Below, piece after piece: positions 29,125 through 41,874 of a DNA stretch of 64,000 nt. Source of the stretch: DATARH01 sp963746885 (GTDB taxonomy: Bacteria; Pseudomonadota; Alphaproteobacteria; ATCC43930; CGMCC-115725); assembly GCA_963746885.1 (NCBI GenBank), contig CAVVDM010000015.1, positions 124,001 to 188,000 of the forward strand, read 5' to 3'. Below the pieces are notes generated by a model that was given only the letters and a program-made list of their open reading frames with translations, searched no databases and was not told the DNA's origin. The translations under genes and the position numbers were made by a program. Position 1 is the first letter of the stretch. Each line of letters begins with the position of its first letter.

Positions 29125-30306
29125 ATGACGCCACCACCGACGCTGATCGAGGATAATGCCGCGCTTGCCGAATTCTGCGCGCGGCAGGAGCGGGCCGATT
29201 TCGTCGCGGTCGATACCGAGTTCATGCGCGAACGCACCTATTGGCCGATCCTGTGCGTCGTGCAGGTGGCCGGCCCCGAGGAGGCGGTGGCGATCGACGC
29301 GCTGACCCCGGGCCTCGACCTCGCGCCGCTGTTGGCGCTGATGGCAGACCCCGCGGTGCTCAAGGTGTTTCACGCGGCGCGCCAGGACCTGGAAATCTTC
29401 TTCCAGCTGTCGGGGGGGCAGGTGCCGCACCCGGTGTTTGACACGCAGATCGCCGCGATGGTGTGCGGCTTCGGAGATTCGGTCAGCTACGAGACCTTGG
29501 TGCGGCGGTTGGCCGGCGCTCCGCTCGACAAGGCCTCGCGCTTCACCGACTGGGCGCACCGGCCGCTGACCGAGCGGCAGATCCACTATGCGCTGGCCGA
29601 TGTCGTCCATCTGCGCACCGTCTACGAGAGGCTGCTGCAAATCCTCGGTAAGAACGGACGCGCCCACTGGTTTGCCGAGGAGATGGCGAATCTCGTCGAC
29701 CCGGCGATCTATCGCACCGAGCCGGCCGAGGCGTGGCGCCGCTTCCGGCTGCGCGGCCAGATCGAGCGGCGCTTTCTCGGGGTGCTGCGCTCGCTTGCGG
29801 CGTGGCGCGAGACGGCGGCGCAGCAGCGCGATCTGCCGCGCGGCCGCATCATGCGCGACGAGGCGGTGCTCGAAATCGCCGCGCATATGCCGAAGACGAT
29901 CGAAAGCCTGGCGCGCACCCGCAGTCTCGGCAAGGGGGTCGCCGAGGGCAAGCTCGGCCGCGACATCCTCGACGCGGTCGCGCAGGGGCTCGCCGACCCG
30001 GACCCGCCGCCGGCGATCCCGGCCCGAGCCGAGCCGCCGCCCGGCATTGGCCCGCTGATCGAGTTGCTGCGCGTCTTGCTGAAGCAGCGCTGCGAGGATT
30101 TCCAGGTGGCGCAGAAGCTGCTGGCTTCGGCCGATGATCTGGAAGCCATCGCCGCCGACGACAGCGCCGCAGTACCGGCCTTGGCGGGCTGGCGTCGCGA
30201 CGTCTTCGGCAACGACGCGCTGGCGCTGAAACACGGCCGCTTGGCGCTGACCGCCGGCAAGAACCGCATCCAGCTGGTGCCGCTGCCGGAGCGCGAGGGG
30301 ACATGA
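29125..30306 (+). CDS. rnd: Ribonuclease D
   Basis: 3'-5' exoribonuclease for tRNA 3'-end maturation. 393 residues. The DEDDy catalytic set is visible: VAVDTEFMRERTYWP (Asp/Glu), FHAARQDLEIFFQL, the Asp of FDTQIAAM, and YALADVVHLRTVYE (Tyr/Asp). The exonuclease domain covers about residues 1-190. The HRDC domain follows, with LRSLAAWRETAAQQRDLPRGRIMRD in two blocks, and a further helical C-terminal part completes the protein. Stands alone with a short GC spacer upstream. Confidence 0.95.
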   Translation: MTPPPTLIEDNAALAEFCARQERADFVAVDTEFMRERTYWPILCVVQVAGPEEAVAIDALTPGLDLAPLLALMADPAVLKVFHAARQDLEIFFQLSGGQVPHPVFDTQIAAMVCGFGDSVSYETLVRRLAGAPLDKASRFTDWAHRPLTERQIHYALADVVHLRTVYERLLQILGKNGRAHWFAEEMANLVDPAIYRTEPAEAWRRFRLRGQIERRFLGVLRSLAAWRETAAQQRDLPRGRIMRDEAVLEIAAHMPKTIESLARTRSLGKGVAEGKLGRDILDAVAQGLADPDPPPAIPARAEPPPGIGPLIELLRVLLKQRCEDFQVAQKLLASADDLEAIAADDSAAVPALAGWRRDVFGNDALALKHGRLALTAGKNRIQLVPLPEREGT

Positions 30307-30361
30307 GAGTCCATGCCGGCCGGTGTGGAACCCTGGTTGGGCATCCTTGGGTCGCTGAAAA

Positions 30362-30688
30362 ATGGGCACGGAGAGCGTCATGGATGAAGCAAAAGACGAA
30401 TCCGCATCTTTTCCTAGCGGTTTTATCGAGCAGGTAACCGCGTTTTTCAAAAGCCAGATGGAAGACGGCGTCCAACGGATCGTTTGTTATGACAGAGATG
30501 AGGTGCAGAGTTTGGTGATCCATCTGCCCTTGGCCGACCAATTACAGGCCGGTGTGGCTTATCGAAGAGCCTGGGAGATTTGGCGGAACGGCGGGAGTGT
30601 TATTCTTTTAAGATCAGAAATCAGGGAGGGGTTGCCGCAGAACGAGAACCGGCATCCTCTTGTCGAGATGGAGGGTTTCGGCCTCTAG
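30362..30688 (+). CDS. Small protein of unknown function, lower GC than neighbours
   Basis: 108 residues from ATG 30362 (or 102 from ATG 30380). Soluble, with FIEQVTAFFKSQM, a central VQRIVCYDRDEVQSLVIHLPL strand-rich part, and AWEIWRNGGSVILLRSEIREG. I do not recognise a family. Base composition and codon choice (TTT, AAA, GTT, TTA) differ clearly from the GC-rich neighbours, which suggests recent acquisition. It sits between rnd and clpB without an obvious partner. Confidence 0.5.
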   Translation: MGTESVMDEAKDESASFPSGFIEQVTAFFKSQMEDGVQRIVCYDRDEVQSLVIHLPLADQLQAGVAYRRAWEIWRNGGSVILLRSEIREGLPQNENRHPLVEMEGFGL

Positions 30689-30826
30689 GCCTGATCGCTC
30701 TCCTCTCGGCCGGCTTGGGCTGCGGTTTGCGCCGGCCCGCTGCGGCACCGCACGATGGCTGCCGACGGCGGCAGCAATCCCGTTTCATTGACCCAGCGCA
30801 ATGACCGTGGGGCGGTAGCCGGTGCA

Positions 30827-30855
30827 TTGCTGTGGCCGATCGGCCACACCATATA
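30827..30855 (+). promoter_or_regulatory. Candidate clpB promoter with an 18-bp perfect palindrome
   Basis: TGTGGCCGATCGGCCACA (30831-30848) reads identically on both strands. It lies between a possible -35 (TTGCTG, 30827-30832) and a possible -10 (CATATA, 30850-30855) with 17-base spacing, about 70 bases before clpB. A repressor site inside the promoter would fit. It may equally be a transcript hairpin. No good RpoH-type promoter was seen. Confidence 0.4.
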
Positions 30856-30922
30856 GCGCGGCGAAGGGCTGCGGAGGCTGCCTCAGGGGGCGCCGCGGCC
30901 GGTTCATTGGGAGGGTTCCACG

Positions 30923-33520
<2,598 letters not shown>

Positions 33521-33536
33521 CGCTTCGCCGCATCCC

Positions 33537-33571
33537 AGAAGGCGCGGGCCGCAAACCCGCGCCTTCTGTTT
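33537..33571. terminator. Bidirectional hairpin terminator between clpB and the alpha/beta hydrolase gene
   Basis: A perfect 12-pair stem: AGAAGGCGCGGG (33537-33548) with CCCGCGCCTTCT (33556-33567), loop CCGCAAA, then GTTT. The AGAA on the other side gives TTCT downstream on the minus strand. It lies between two convergent stops. Confidence 0.8.
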
Positions 33572-33584
33572 CGGCCGAGACCGC

Positions 33585-34316
33585 CTAGCGCGGCGTGTGC
33601 GTTGTCAGGAACTCCATGACGCGCGCCCGCGCCGCGGTCAGGGCCGGCCCGGACTTCCACTCGGGAATGAACTGGCAGTTCGGCAGCAGCTTCGACAGCT
33701 CCTCCGAGATCGGCCACGGATGCGCCTCGTCATTGCCCGCCAGCACCACGCACGGCGTCTTGACCGTCTTCACGAACTCGCGGTCGGCGCAGTAGACGAA
33801 GCCGGCGGCGTAAAGGTTGCGGCAGAACGCGTCGAGCACCGGCTGGGTCGCCTCCGGATGATCGGTCAGCGCCGCCGCCCAGCCGTCAAACCGGGCGGGG
33901 CGGCCCGGCGTCATCGCTCCGACGCGGCCGATCGGCTGCGCCAGCACGGCGCTGACGACACGCTCGGGGTGTCTCTTGATCATGTTCAGGATGAACGACC
34001 CGCCGATGCACTGGCCGTACAGATGGCACTTGTCGATGCCGAGATGGTCGAGCACGGCGATGTGGTCGGCGGTATAGGAATCCCAGCCGTCCTGCGCGGT
34101 GATCGGGGCATGCGACTGGCCGCCGGCGTTGCGCTGGTCCATCGCGATGACGCGGAACTTCGTGGCGAACTCGGTGGTCGGGTTGATCGGCGCGGAGGGC
34201 TGGCTCCATACCCCGATCACCGATTGGAGGCCCGCCGGCGCGAAGGTCAGGATCGGAAATCCCTGGCCGAATTCCTCGTAGTACAGGCGCGCACCGTGAT
34301 GTTCAAAGCTCGGCAT
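33585..34316 (-). CDS. Alpha/beta hydrolase with a Cys nucleophile elbow
   Basis: 243 residues from ATG 34316. The N-terminal strand region is LYYEEFGQGFPILTFAPAG, then VIAMDQRNAGGQSHAP. The nucleophile elbow is CHLYGQCIGGSF, so the usual G-x-S-x-G Ser is replaced by Cys. The rest follows the fold: RVVSAVLAQPIGR, then CVVLAGNDEAHPWPISEELSKLLPN, with the likely acid/His region around NDEAHP. Cys in this place is known from dienelactone hydrolase-type enzymes. Substrate unknown. Convergent with clpB. Confidence 0.8.
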   Translation of the reverse strand: MPSFEHHGARLYYEEFGQGFPILTFAPAGLQSVIGVWSQPSAPINPTTEFATKFRVIAMDQRNAGGQSHAPITAQDGWDSYTADHIAVLDHLGIDKCHLYGQCIGGSFILNMIKRHPERVVSAVLAQPIGRVGAMTPGRPARFDGWAAALTDHPEATQPVLDAFCRNLYAAGFVYCADREFVKTVKTPCVVLAGNDEAHPWPISEELSKLLPNCQFIPEWKSGPALTAARARVMEFLTTHTPR

Positions 34317-34380
34317 GTCGATACCCTTTCCGGTTTGCAAACCCGATCCGCCGGGAAAGGCCGCATCGTAATCGACCGCG

Positions 34381-34423
34381 CCGGGGGAGCAAGAGCGCCG
34401 GGGGAGCAAGAGCGCTGGGAGAG
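34381..34423. repeat. Short tandem repeat, 17-bp unit
   Basis: Two identical copies of CCGGGGGAGCAAGAGCG (34381-34397 and 34398-34414) followed by a degenerate third start (CTGGGAGAGC). Located between the hydrolase start and the stop of the membrane protein gene. Only a spacer oddity so far. Confidence 0.7.
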
Positions 34424-34427
34424 CCGC

Positions 34428-36544
34428 TCAGCGACCCTCGCGGCGCCATGCCGCGATCAACAGTCCGAGGGTCAGCACGAGCCCCGCCAACGCCGGAAAC
34501 AGCGGCGTCTCGGTGAACCCGGTCACCACATAGTCGCCGTTCTGGCGCAGCCCCATCCAGTTGTACCCGGCGGCGGCGCGGCCCGGCGATACCCGTCGCA
34601 CCTGTGGGATGCTACCGCTGCCGATCCAGAACACCCCGCCGCCGCTGGCCTTTGCCAGCGGGCCGAGCTTGTCGGGGGTGGCGCGGACATCGGCGAACTC
34701 GATCGGGTTGAGCGGACCCGCCGCGGCAAGCGCACGCAAGCTGCCGTCGCTGACGTGGTAGAGACCCATCTGCGAGATCGCCAGGATGCCGCTGCTGCGC
34801 CCGCCCTTGCCCGGGATCAGCGCGAGCTTTGTCGTCGAGCCGTCGGGTGCGGTCACGGTGACCGGCCGGTCGTCCGGCTCGAGCGATTGCCGCGTCACCT
34901 TGAGCTGGTTGCCCTCGATCACCGCGCGCAGATCGTTCTCCTCGAGATCGGGTTCCTTCATCAGCCAGTAGGCCAGCCGGCGCAGCAATTCGGCCTGCGG
35001 CCCGCCGCCCTCGAAGCCGCGCGCCCACAGCCACATCTGGTCGGACAGGAGCTGCGCCACCCGGCCCTTGCCGACCCGGTCGAGCACCAGCAACGGCTCG
35101 CCGCGATCGCCGCTCATGATCGTCGTGCCGCGAATGCACGCGCGCATCGACCTGGCGGAACCAGCGGCCCCAGCTCGGCGCCTGCCCGGGCTTGCCGGCG
35201 CCGGGCAGGTCCTCGGTGACCGGATGGCGCCGGCCGAGCGGCGTCAGTTTCGGCTTGAATCCCTCCTCCTCGACATTGCCGGTCGGCTCGGTCGGCAGGA
35301 TCTCGCCGAGAGGCGTGCGGAACAGGCTCAACGGCGTGCCGAAGGTCGGGCCGGCCGCTTCGAGGAAGGCGCCGCCCTTCTTCACGTAGCGCACGACGTT
35401 CTCGAGATAGGATTGCGGAATGATGCCGCGCCGGCTGTAGCGGTCGAAGATGATCAGGTCGAAATCGTCGAGCTTGACGTCGAACAGCTCGCGGATCGGA
35501 AAGGCGATCAGCGACAATTCGCGGATCGGCGTGCCGTCCTGTTTTTCCGGCGGGCGCAGGATCGTGAAATGCACGAGATCGACCGAGGGGTCGGATTTCA
35601 GGATATTGCGCCACACCCGCTCGCCGGCGTGCGGCTCGCCCGACACCAGCAGAACCTTGAGCCGGTCGCGCACGCCGTGGATGACGATCGCGGCGCGGTT
35701 GTTGGCCAAGGTCAGCTCGTGCGGCCCCGGCTCGACTGCGAGTTCAAGCACGTTCGGGCCGCCGTGGTCGATCGGGATCGACAGCTTTACGTCCTTGCCG
35801 ACCGGCACCAGCAATGGGTGCTCGGCGCCGCCGTCCTTGCGCCAGATGACCCGCGCCTGCTGCTCGGCCGCATCGCCGGTCGGGGCCGGCAGATCCTCGA
35901 CGCGGATCGTCAGCGGCGCATCCTTGCCGACGAGGCCGAAGCTCGGCGCCTGGGCGACCACGAGCCGCCGGTCGCGCTCGCCCGGATGCCCCGACAGCAG
36001 CACCTGCAGCGGCGCGCCCAGCTGCCTGGCGGCAGCGGCCGGATCGCCGGCCGGCACGTCGTGCACCTCGCCGTCGGTGATCATCACCACCCCGGCGAGC
36101 CGTTGCCGCGGGATATCGGACATCGCCCGGTTCAAGCGCGCTGAACAGCCTGGTGCCGTCGTCGCCGCTGCCGGGGCGCGGCCGGCCGGCGCGCACGACT
36201 CGCACGTCGAGGTCGCGCTCATGGCGCAGCCGCTCGGTCAGCGCGGTCAGCGCCGCCGCGGTGGCGGCGCTGCGGTTGCCGATATCCTGGCTCGGCGAGT
36301 CGTCGACGACGACCACCGCGACGTCGCGCAACGGCGAGCGCTGCTGCTCCACCAGCGACGGGTTGACCAGGATCGCCAGCAGCATGGCGAGCGCCGCGGC
36401 CCGCCAGGCGAGGCCGCGCGCCCGGCGCCACATTCCGAGCGCGAGCACCGCGAGGGCCGCACCGGCAAATGCCGCGATCGCCCACCACGGCAGCAAGGGC
36501 GCCGCCGCCAGCGTATAGGCACTGCCGCCGATCGCCGCGATCAT
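34428..36544 (-). CDS. Membrane protein with glutamine amidotransferase-like domain, in MoxR cluster (two frameshifts)
   Basis: About 704 residues after repair. The N-terminus has two helices (AAPLLPWWAIAAFAGAALAVLAL, AAALAMLLAILVNPSL) and then a VWA-like stretch VAVVVVDDSPSQ. After a slip near 36140 follow VVMITDGEVHDVP, Ig-like segments and VLLVSGEPHAGERVWRNIL. DLIIFDRYSRRGIIPQSYLENVVRYVKKGGAFLEAAG is the GATase1-like core. A second slip near 35140 precedes a final helix (LFPALAGLVLTLGLLIAAW). Family members sit beside MoxR, DUF58 and DUF4159 genes; the function is not established. Confidence 0.72.
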
Positions 36545-36568
36545 CGTTGCGCCTTCATCGCTGCGCCG

Positions 36569-39303
36569 TCATTGACCCAGCCGCTCCAGAATCGCCGGCA
36601 CGTGCACCTGATCGGTCTTGTAGTTGCCGGTCAGCACGTACATGACGAGGTTGACGCCGAACCGCATCGCCATCTCGCGCTGCCGCTCGCCGCCGGGCAC
36701 GCAGGGGAAGGCGGGCCGGCCCTGATCGTCGACCGCCCAGGCGCCGGCCCAGTCGTTGCCGCCGACGATGACGCCGGCCACCCCGTCATTGACGCGGTCC
36801 TCGACCGGCTCGATCCACACCTGCCCGCTGTTCCAGCGGCCGGGAAACTCGTGCAGCAGGTAAAACGACTTGGTCAGCACGTGGTCGGGCGGCACCGGCA
36901 CCAACGGCGGGATCTTGACCCCGGCGACCAGGCGGCGCAGCCGAGCCTGCGATGCGGCGGCGCTGCCGAACGGGCCTGGCGTCGCCTCGCCGGCGTCGCG
37001 GGTGTCGAACAGGATCGTCGCCGCCGGTTTCCAGGTAGCGGTTGATGCGTGCGGCGGCGTGCGGCGAGGGCGGCGGTTGCGCTGCCGTCACCGGCCAGTA
37101 GAGCAGCGGGAAGAAGATCAGGTCGTCGCTCTCGATGTCGATCGCCAACGGCGCTGCGGCCTCGACCGCGGTGCGCCGGTTGAGCGTCGCGGTCAGGCCG
37201 ATCAGGCCGGCGCGACTGACCGCATCGACTGCGCTGTCGCCGGTCTGGACATAGGCGAGGTGCAGCTCGGAGGTGGCGCGGATCACAAAAGCGTCGTCGG
37301 CGTGTGCCGCCCCCGGCATGAACAGGAAAGCGGCGAGCAGCAGACCCGCCCCGGCCCGGGCCGGACGCCGCCGCAGCAAGCCCCGCAGCGCATACGCGAT
37401 CAACAGGTCGAGCAGGGCGAGCAGGAACGCGGCGCTCAAGAGCGGCGGCCGGAAATCGACCTCGGCGCGCTTGTGGCCGAAGCTCTCGCGCGTCACGCCG
37501 GTCGGCAGATCACCGATCGGCTTCAGCGCTGTGACCGCGGCCGACAGGTTGAGCGCGCGGCGGAAGTCGGCGGTGCCGTAAAACCCGGGCGGATGGCGCG
37601 GCGAGGGCATCGCGCCGGCGATCTCCTTGCCGGCGATCGCCCGAGCGCTTGGCGGCGCGCGCTGCAAGCGGCCAAACCCGTCGAGCGTCTCAAGCGGCGG
37701 CAGCGCCGCCTCGCTGATGCCCGACACGCCCTGGCTCATCGCCACGATGCGCCGCAGCATCTGGACGAACAATCCGGAGAGCGCCAGGTTCGACCATTCG
37801 GCATTGGCGGTGGTGTGCACCAGCACGGTCCAGCCCTTGCCCAGCTGCTCGGCGGTCACCAGCGGGGTCCCGTCGGCGAGCCGCGCCCAGGTCCGGTTGG
37901 CGAGGTCGAGATCCGGTTCGGCGAGGACCTGGCGCGACACCGTGACATCGTCCGGGATCGCCAGCCCGGCAAACGGGCTGTCGGGTGCGAACGGCGCCAG
38001 CCTGGCCGGCTTCTCCCATGACAGCGCGCCGCCGATCGTGCGTCCGCCGCGGCGCAGCCGCACCGGCAGCAGGTGGTCGCTCTGCTCGGCGAGGCGCGGC
38101 CCGGCGAAGCGCAGCAGCAGGCCGCCCGCCTCGATCCACTTGCGGATCGAGGCTTCCTCGGCGGGCGAATCGGGTCCCGCAGTCGGCGTAGATCAGCACC
38201 GCGATCTCGCCCTTCAGCAGGTCGAGAACGCGGCCGCGCCGCACCTCGGTGAACGGGCTGAGGGCGCGCTCCAGGTAGTAGGTCTCGCTCAGCAGCGGCT
38301 GACCGGACATGCCCGAAGACGCGGCGATGCCGACCGGCCGGCGGCGCCAGCGCTCGTCGACCAGCAGGACGCCGCCCGCCGATTCCTCGCCTTCGATCGT
38401 CGATGCGGGCGACCCGGTTGCGCAGCTCGTTGGGCATCGCCAAGCGGACCGTGACGGCATCCTCGCCGGGCTGCGATCGTCGCCGTCTGGCGCGCGAGCA
38501 GAGCGCCGTTGTCGCTGCTCGCCCGCACCGCGACCGGGCGCGGCTGCGGCGCCGGCAGCGTGCGCACCACAACGCCGAACTCTTTGCCGGCCAGCGCGCC
38601 CGGGGCGGCCTCGGCCAGCAACAGACGCGGCGCATCGGCCGGCTCGGCGGCGATATAGCGCAGCGTGCCGTGCCCGGCGAGATAGGCGGCGAGCGCGGCC
38701 GCCCCGCCATCCGCGACGCCGTCGCCGATCCACACCGTCATGCTGCCTTGCGGCAGCGGCAACGCCTTGAGCCGCGCCAGCGCCGTCTTGCGGTCGCCCG
38801 GCCACGGCTTTGGCTGCAGCGCCTGCACCGCCGCTCGCGCATCGACGGCGCGGATCGGCGCCAGCGGCGGCGCCGGCTCGCCCGAAGCCAGCGGCGCCGT
38901 CGTGACCAGCACGACCTGCCGTTTTTCGCGGTCGGCCTCGGCGAGCAATTCCGACCGCCGCCTCCTGGCGCCGGCTCCAATCGCGCGCCGCGGTCCAGCC
39001 GTCATCAATGACCAGCACGACGGGCCCGCTGCCGGCCAGCCGCGCCTGCGGGTTGAGCAGCGGATGCGCCAAAGCGAGGATCAGCAGCACCGCGATCACC
39101 GTGCGCAGCACGATCAGCCACCACGGCGTGCGCGCCGGCGTTTCCTCGCGCGGGGTCAGCCCGAGCAGCAGGCGGATCGCCGGAAACGCGACGCGGCGCG
39201 GCGCCGGCGGCGTGACCCGCAACAGCCACCAGATCACCGGCACCGCGGCCAGCGCCGCCAGAAGCCACGGCGCCGCAAAGGCGAACGAACCGAGCGCGAG
39301 CAT
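36569..39303 (-). CDS. DUF4159 protein with BatA-type N-terminus (at least five frameshifts)
   Basis: About 910 residues after repair. The N-terminus PWLLAALAAVPVIWWLLRVTPPAPRRVAFPAIRLLLGL, in pieces, is the aerotolerance-regulator (BatA) helix-turn region with a second helix TVIAVLLILALAHPLL. A VWA-like part (VVLVIDDGWTAARDW) follows. The C-terminal DUF4159 domain has DDLIFFPLLYWPVTAAQPPPS, then FLLHEFPGRWN-like YLLHEFPGRWNSGQVW and GVIVGGNDWAGAW. Single extra bases lie near 38955, 38470, 38400, 38175 and 37020. Function unknown; probably an envelope protein working with MoxR. Confidence 0.78.
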
Positions 39304-39311
39304 GATGCGCC

Positions 39312-40280
39312 CTACCGCCGACGGTCCGCCGTCAGCGCCGCGTGCAGCGCCAGCAGAGCGAGATGCGGCGCGCGGTCGGTGCGGTGATAGCCAAGGGTCC
39401 AGCCGACCGCACGGGCGATCGCCGCGAGGCCGTCGCGATGGCGCCGAAACTGCTCGGCATAGTCGTCGCGCACGGTCTCGACCCGGCTGATCACGATCTC
39501 GTCATGCTCCTCGACCCCTTCGAAACGAACCCGGCCCTCAAACGGCAAATCCTCCTCGGCCGGGTCGACGATGTGCAGCAGATGGCCCCGGAGCCCGGCG
39601 CCGGCAAAGCGGGCGACGGCCTCGTTGACGGCATCGAGCGGCGCCAGGAAGTCGCCGATCAGCACCAGTTGCGCGGCCCGCGGCAGCGGCTCGAAACCCG
39701 GCATGCCGCCAAGCGTCCCGGGCGGCGCGGCGAGCCCGGGCGGCGGCCGTTCGATCAGTTGGACGAGCCGGCTCAACGCCACCCGCCCGGTCATCGGCGC
39801 GACCCCGCTGCCGAGCAATGTCAGCCGCTCGCCGCCGCGCACCAACAGGCTGGCGAGCGCGACCAGGAGCAACTCGGCGCGGTCGCGCTTGGTCGGCCAG
39901 TCGCCGCCGGGGACATAGCCGGCCGAGCTGTAATCCATCGAGGCGGACGGGTCGCGCCACAGCCAGACGCTTTGCGCCGCCTCCCACTCGGTCTCGCGGA
40001 TATAGAGCCGCTGCGACTTGGCGCTTTCGCGCCAATCGATGCGGCTGGCGGTGTCGCCCGGCTGGTATTGGCGGAATTGCCAGAAGGTCTCGCCCTGGCC
40101 AACCCGGCGGCGGCCGTGCACGCCCTGCGCCACGGTCGCGGCGACGCGCTCGGCGGCCACCAGCAGCGGCGGCAGCGTCGCCGCCGCCTGCTCGGCCCGG
40201 TCGCGCAGCGGCAATGCCGGCGAACGGCGCGGCGCCAACCCGTGCGCCGACAATCCGTGCAAGGCGCGATCGGCGTTCAC
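39312..40280 (-). CDS. DUF58 domain protein
   Basis: 322 residues from GTG 40280, which overlaps the MoxR stop as GTGA. Blocks are GQGETFWQFRQYQPGDTASRIDWRESAKSQRLYIRETE (FRQYQPGD and IDWRESAK are diagnostic), then the VWA-like WLWRDPSASMDY, LLLVALASLLVRGGERLTLLG and LVLIGDFLAPLDAV. DUF58 proteins accompany MoxR ATPases and are thought to assist complex or metal-centre maturation at the envelope. Frame intact. Confidence 0.9.
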   Translation of the reverse strand: MNADRALHGLSAHGLAPRRSPALPLRDRAEQAAATLPPLLVAAERVAATVAQGVHGRRRVGQGETFWQFRQYQPGDTASRIDWRESAKSQRLYIRETEWEAAQSVWLWRDPSASMDYSSAGYVPGGDWPTKRDRAELLLVALASLLVRGGERLTLLGSGVAPMTGRVALSRLVQLIERPPPGLAAPPGTLGGMPGFEPLPRAAQLVLIGDFLAPLDAVNEAVARFAGAGLRGHLLHIVDPAEEDLPFEGRVRFEGVEEHDEIVISRVETVRDDYAEQFRRHRDGLAAIARAVGWTLGYHRTDRAPHLALLALHAALTADRRR

Positions 40281-41282
40281 CGGAGCGGCGCCGCCATCTG
40301 CTCGATCACCTGGGCGACGGTGATCCCCTCGGCGCGGCCGGCAAAGCTGACCGCCATGCGATGGCGCAGCACCGGCGCCGCCAACGCCAGCACGTCGTCG
40401 ATCGAGGGCGCATAGCGCCCGTCGATCAGGGCGCGGGCGCGGCAGGCCAGCATCAAGGCCTGGCTGGCGCGCGGCCCCGGCCCCCAGGCGACAAAGCGGC
40501 GCGCGCCCTTGCGCGGCAGGATCGGGGCGGCCGGCGGCGACCAGGGTGAGGATCGCATCGACCACGCTGTCGCCGACCGGGATGCGCCGCACCAGCCGCT
40601 GCGCCGCCAGCAACTCGTCGGCCGACATCGCGCGGCGCGGCATCTGTTCGGCGAGGCCGGTCGTGGCGATCAGCATGCGCCGCTCGGCCTCGCGATCGGG
40701 ATAGTCGACATCGATCTGCAGCAGGAAGCGGTCGAGCTGCGCCTCGGGCAGCGGATAGGTGCCTTCCTGCTCGAGCGGGTTCTGCGTCGCCAGCACGTGA
40801 AACGGCCGCGGCAGCGGGTGATACTGCCCGGCGATCGACACCCTGCCCTCCTGCATCGCCTGCAACAGCGCCGATTGGGTGCGCGGGCTGGCGCGGTTGA
40901 TCTCGTCGGCCATCAACAGCTGGCAGAACACCGGCCCGGGAATGAAGCGGAACGAGCGCCGCCCGCCCTCGCTTTCCTCCAGCACCTCCGAACCGAGGAT
41001 ATCGGCCGGCATCAGGTCGGGCGTGCACTGGATGCGCTTGTCGTCGAGCCCAAGGATCGCGCCGAGGGTCTCGACCAGCCGCGTCTTGGCGAGGCCGGGC
41101 ACGCCGATCAGCAGCGCATGGCCGCCCGACAACAGCGTGATCAAGGCTTGCTCGATCACCTCGCCCTGGCCGAAAATGACTTCGCCGATCCGCTCGCGCA
41201 CCAGGCCGAAGCGCTCGCCGAGCGCCTCGACCTCGGTGACGAGATCCTTTGCATCGACGTTGACCGATGTCGTTGAGTTCAC
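40277..41282 (-). CDS. MoxR-family AAA+ ATPase (one frameshift)
   Basis: About 334 residues from GTG 41282. Walker A is GGHALLIGVPGLAKTRLVETL, shortened here to GVPGLAKT, and the sensor/Walker B region is LLMADEINRASPRTQSALLQAMQEG with ATQNPLEQEGTYPLPEAQLDRF. The slip lies near 40530, after LTLVAAGRP; the lid continues with RFVAWGPGPRASQALMLACRARALIDGR and ends VIEQMAAPLR. A chaperone-type ATPase leading the MoxR-DUF58-DUF4159-membrane protein unit. Divergent from the DUF1285 gene. Confidence 0.92.
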
Positions 41283-41325
41283 GTTGCTCGATCCCTCTTC
41301 ACAGCCGGCGCCGGCGCCGACCCTG

Positions 41326-41874
41326 ATGATAAACCCGACTCCGAACGATCGATCCGCAAACCGTGCGCCGGGGGCGCGTCGCCCGCCCGTCGAACTCGGC
41401 GATCTCGACATGCGGATCGCGCGCGACGGCACATGGTTCTATCGCGGCTCTCCGATAAACCGGATGCCGCTCGTCAAGCTGTTCGCCTCCGTGCTGCGCC
41501 GCGAAGGCGACGGCAGCTACTGGCTGGTGACGCCGGCCGAACGCGGCAAGGTCACGGTCGAAGATGCGCCGTTCATCGCGGTCGCCGTCGAGATGCAAGG
41601 CGAAGGCCACGAGCGACAGCTCATCTTCCGAACCAATCTCGACGAGATTGTGACGGCGGGGCCGGACCATCCGTTGCGCGTCGAAACCGCGGCCGACGGC
41701 ACGCCCTCACCCTATATCCTGGTTCGCCCCGGGCTGGAAGCGCGGCTCGCGCGCCCGGTATTTTACGAGGTGGTCGAGCTGGGCGAGGCGGCGCCGGGCG
41801 ATGGCGAGACCCGGTTCGGGGTATGGAGCGGCGGCGTGTTCTTCCACCTCGGCGAACTGGGCGAGGAGGATTAG
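41326..41874 (+). CDS. DUF1285 protein
   Basis: 182 residues. Family blocks: LDMRIARDGTWFYRGSPINRMPLVKLFASVLRR (in pieces GTWFYRGSPI and LVKLFASVL), DGSYWLVTPAERGKVTVEDAPFIAV, NLDEIVTAGPDHPLRVE and PYILVRPGLEARLARPVFYEV. No characterised role. Start is the ATG at 41326, since upstream codons are unlike the family. It is divergent from moxR by only about 44 bases, so the two promoters must overlap. Confidence 0.88.
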   Translation: MINPTPNDRSANRAPGARRPPVELGDLDMRIARDGTWFYRGSPINRMPLVKLFASVLRREGDGSYWLVTPAERGKVTVEDAPFIAVAVEMQGEGHERQLIFRTNLDEIVTAGPDHPLRVETAADGTPSPYILVRPGLEARLARPVFYEVVELGEAAPGDGETRFGVWSGGVFFHLGELGEED

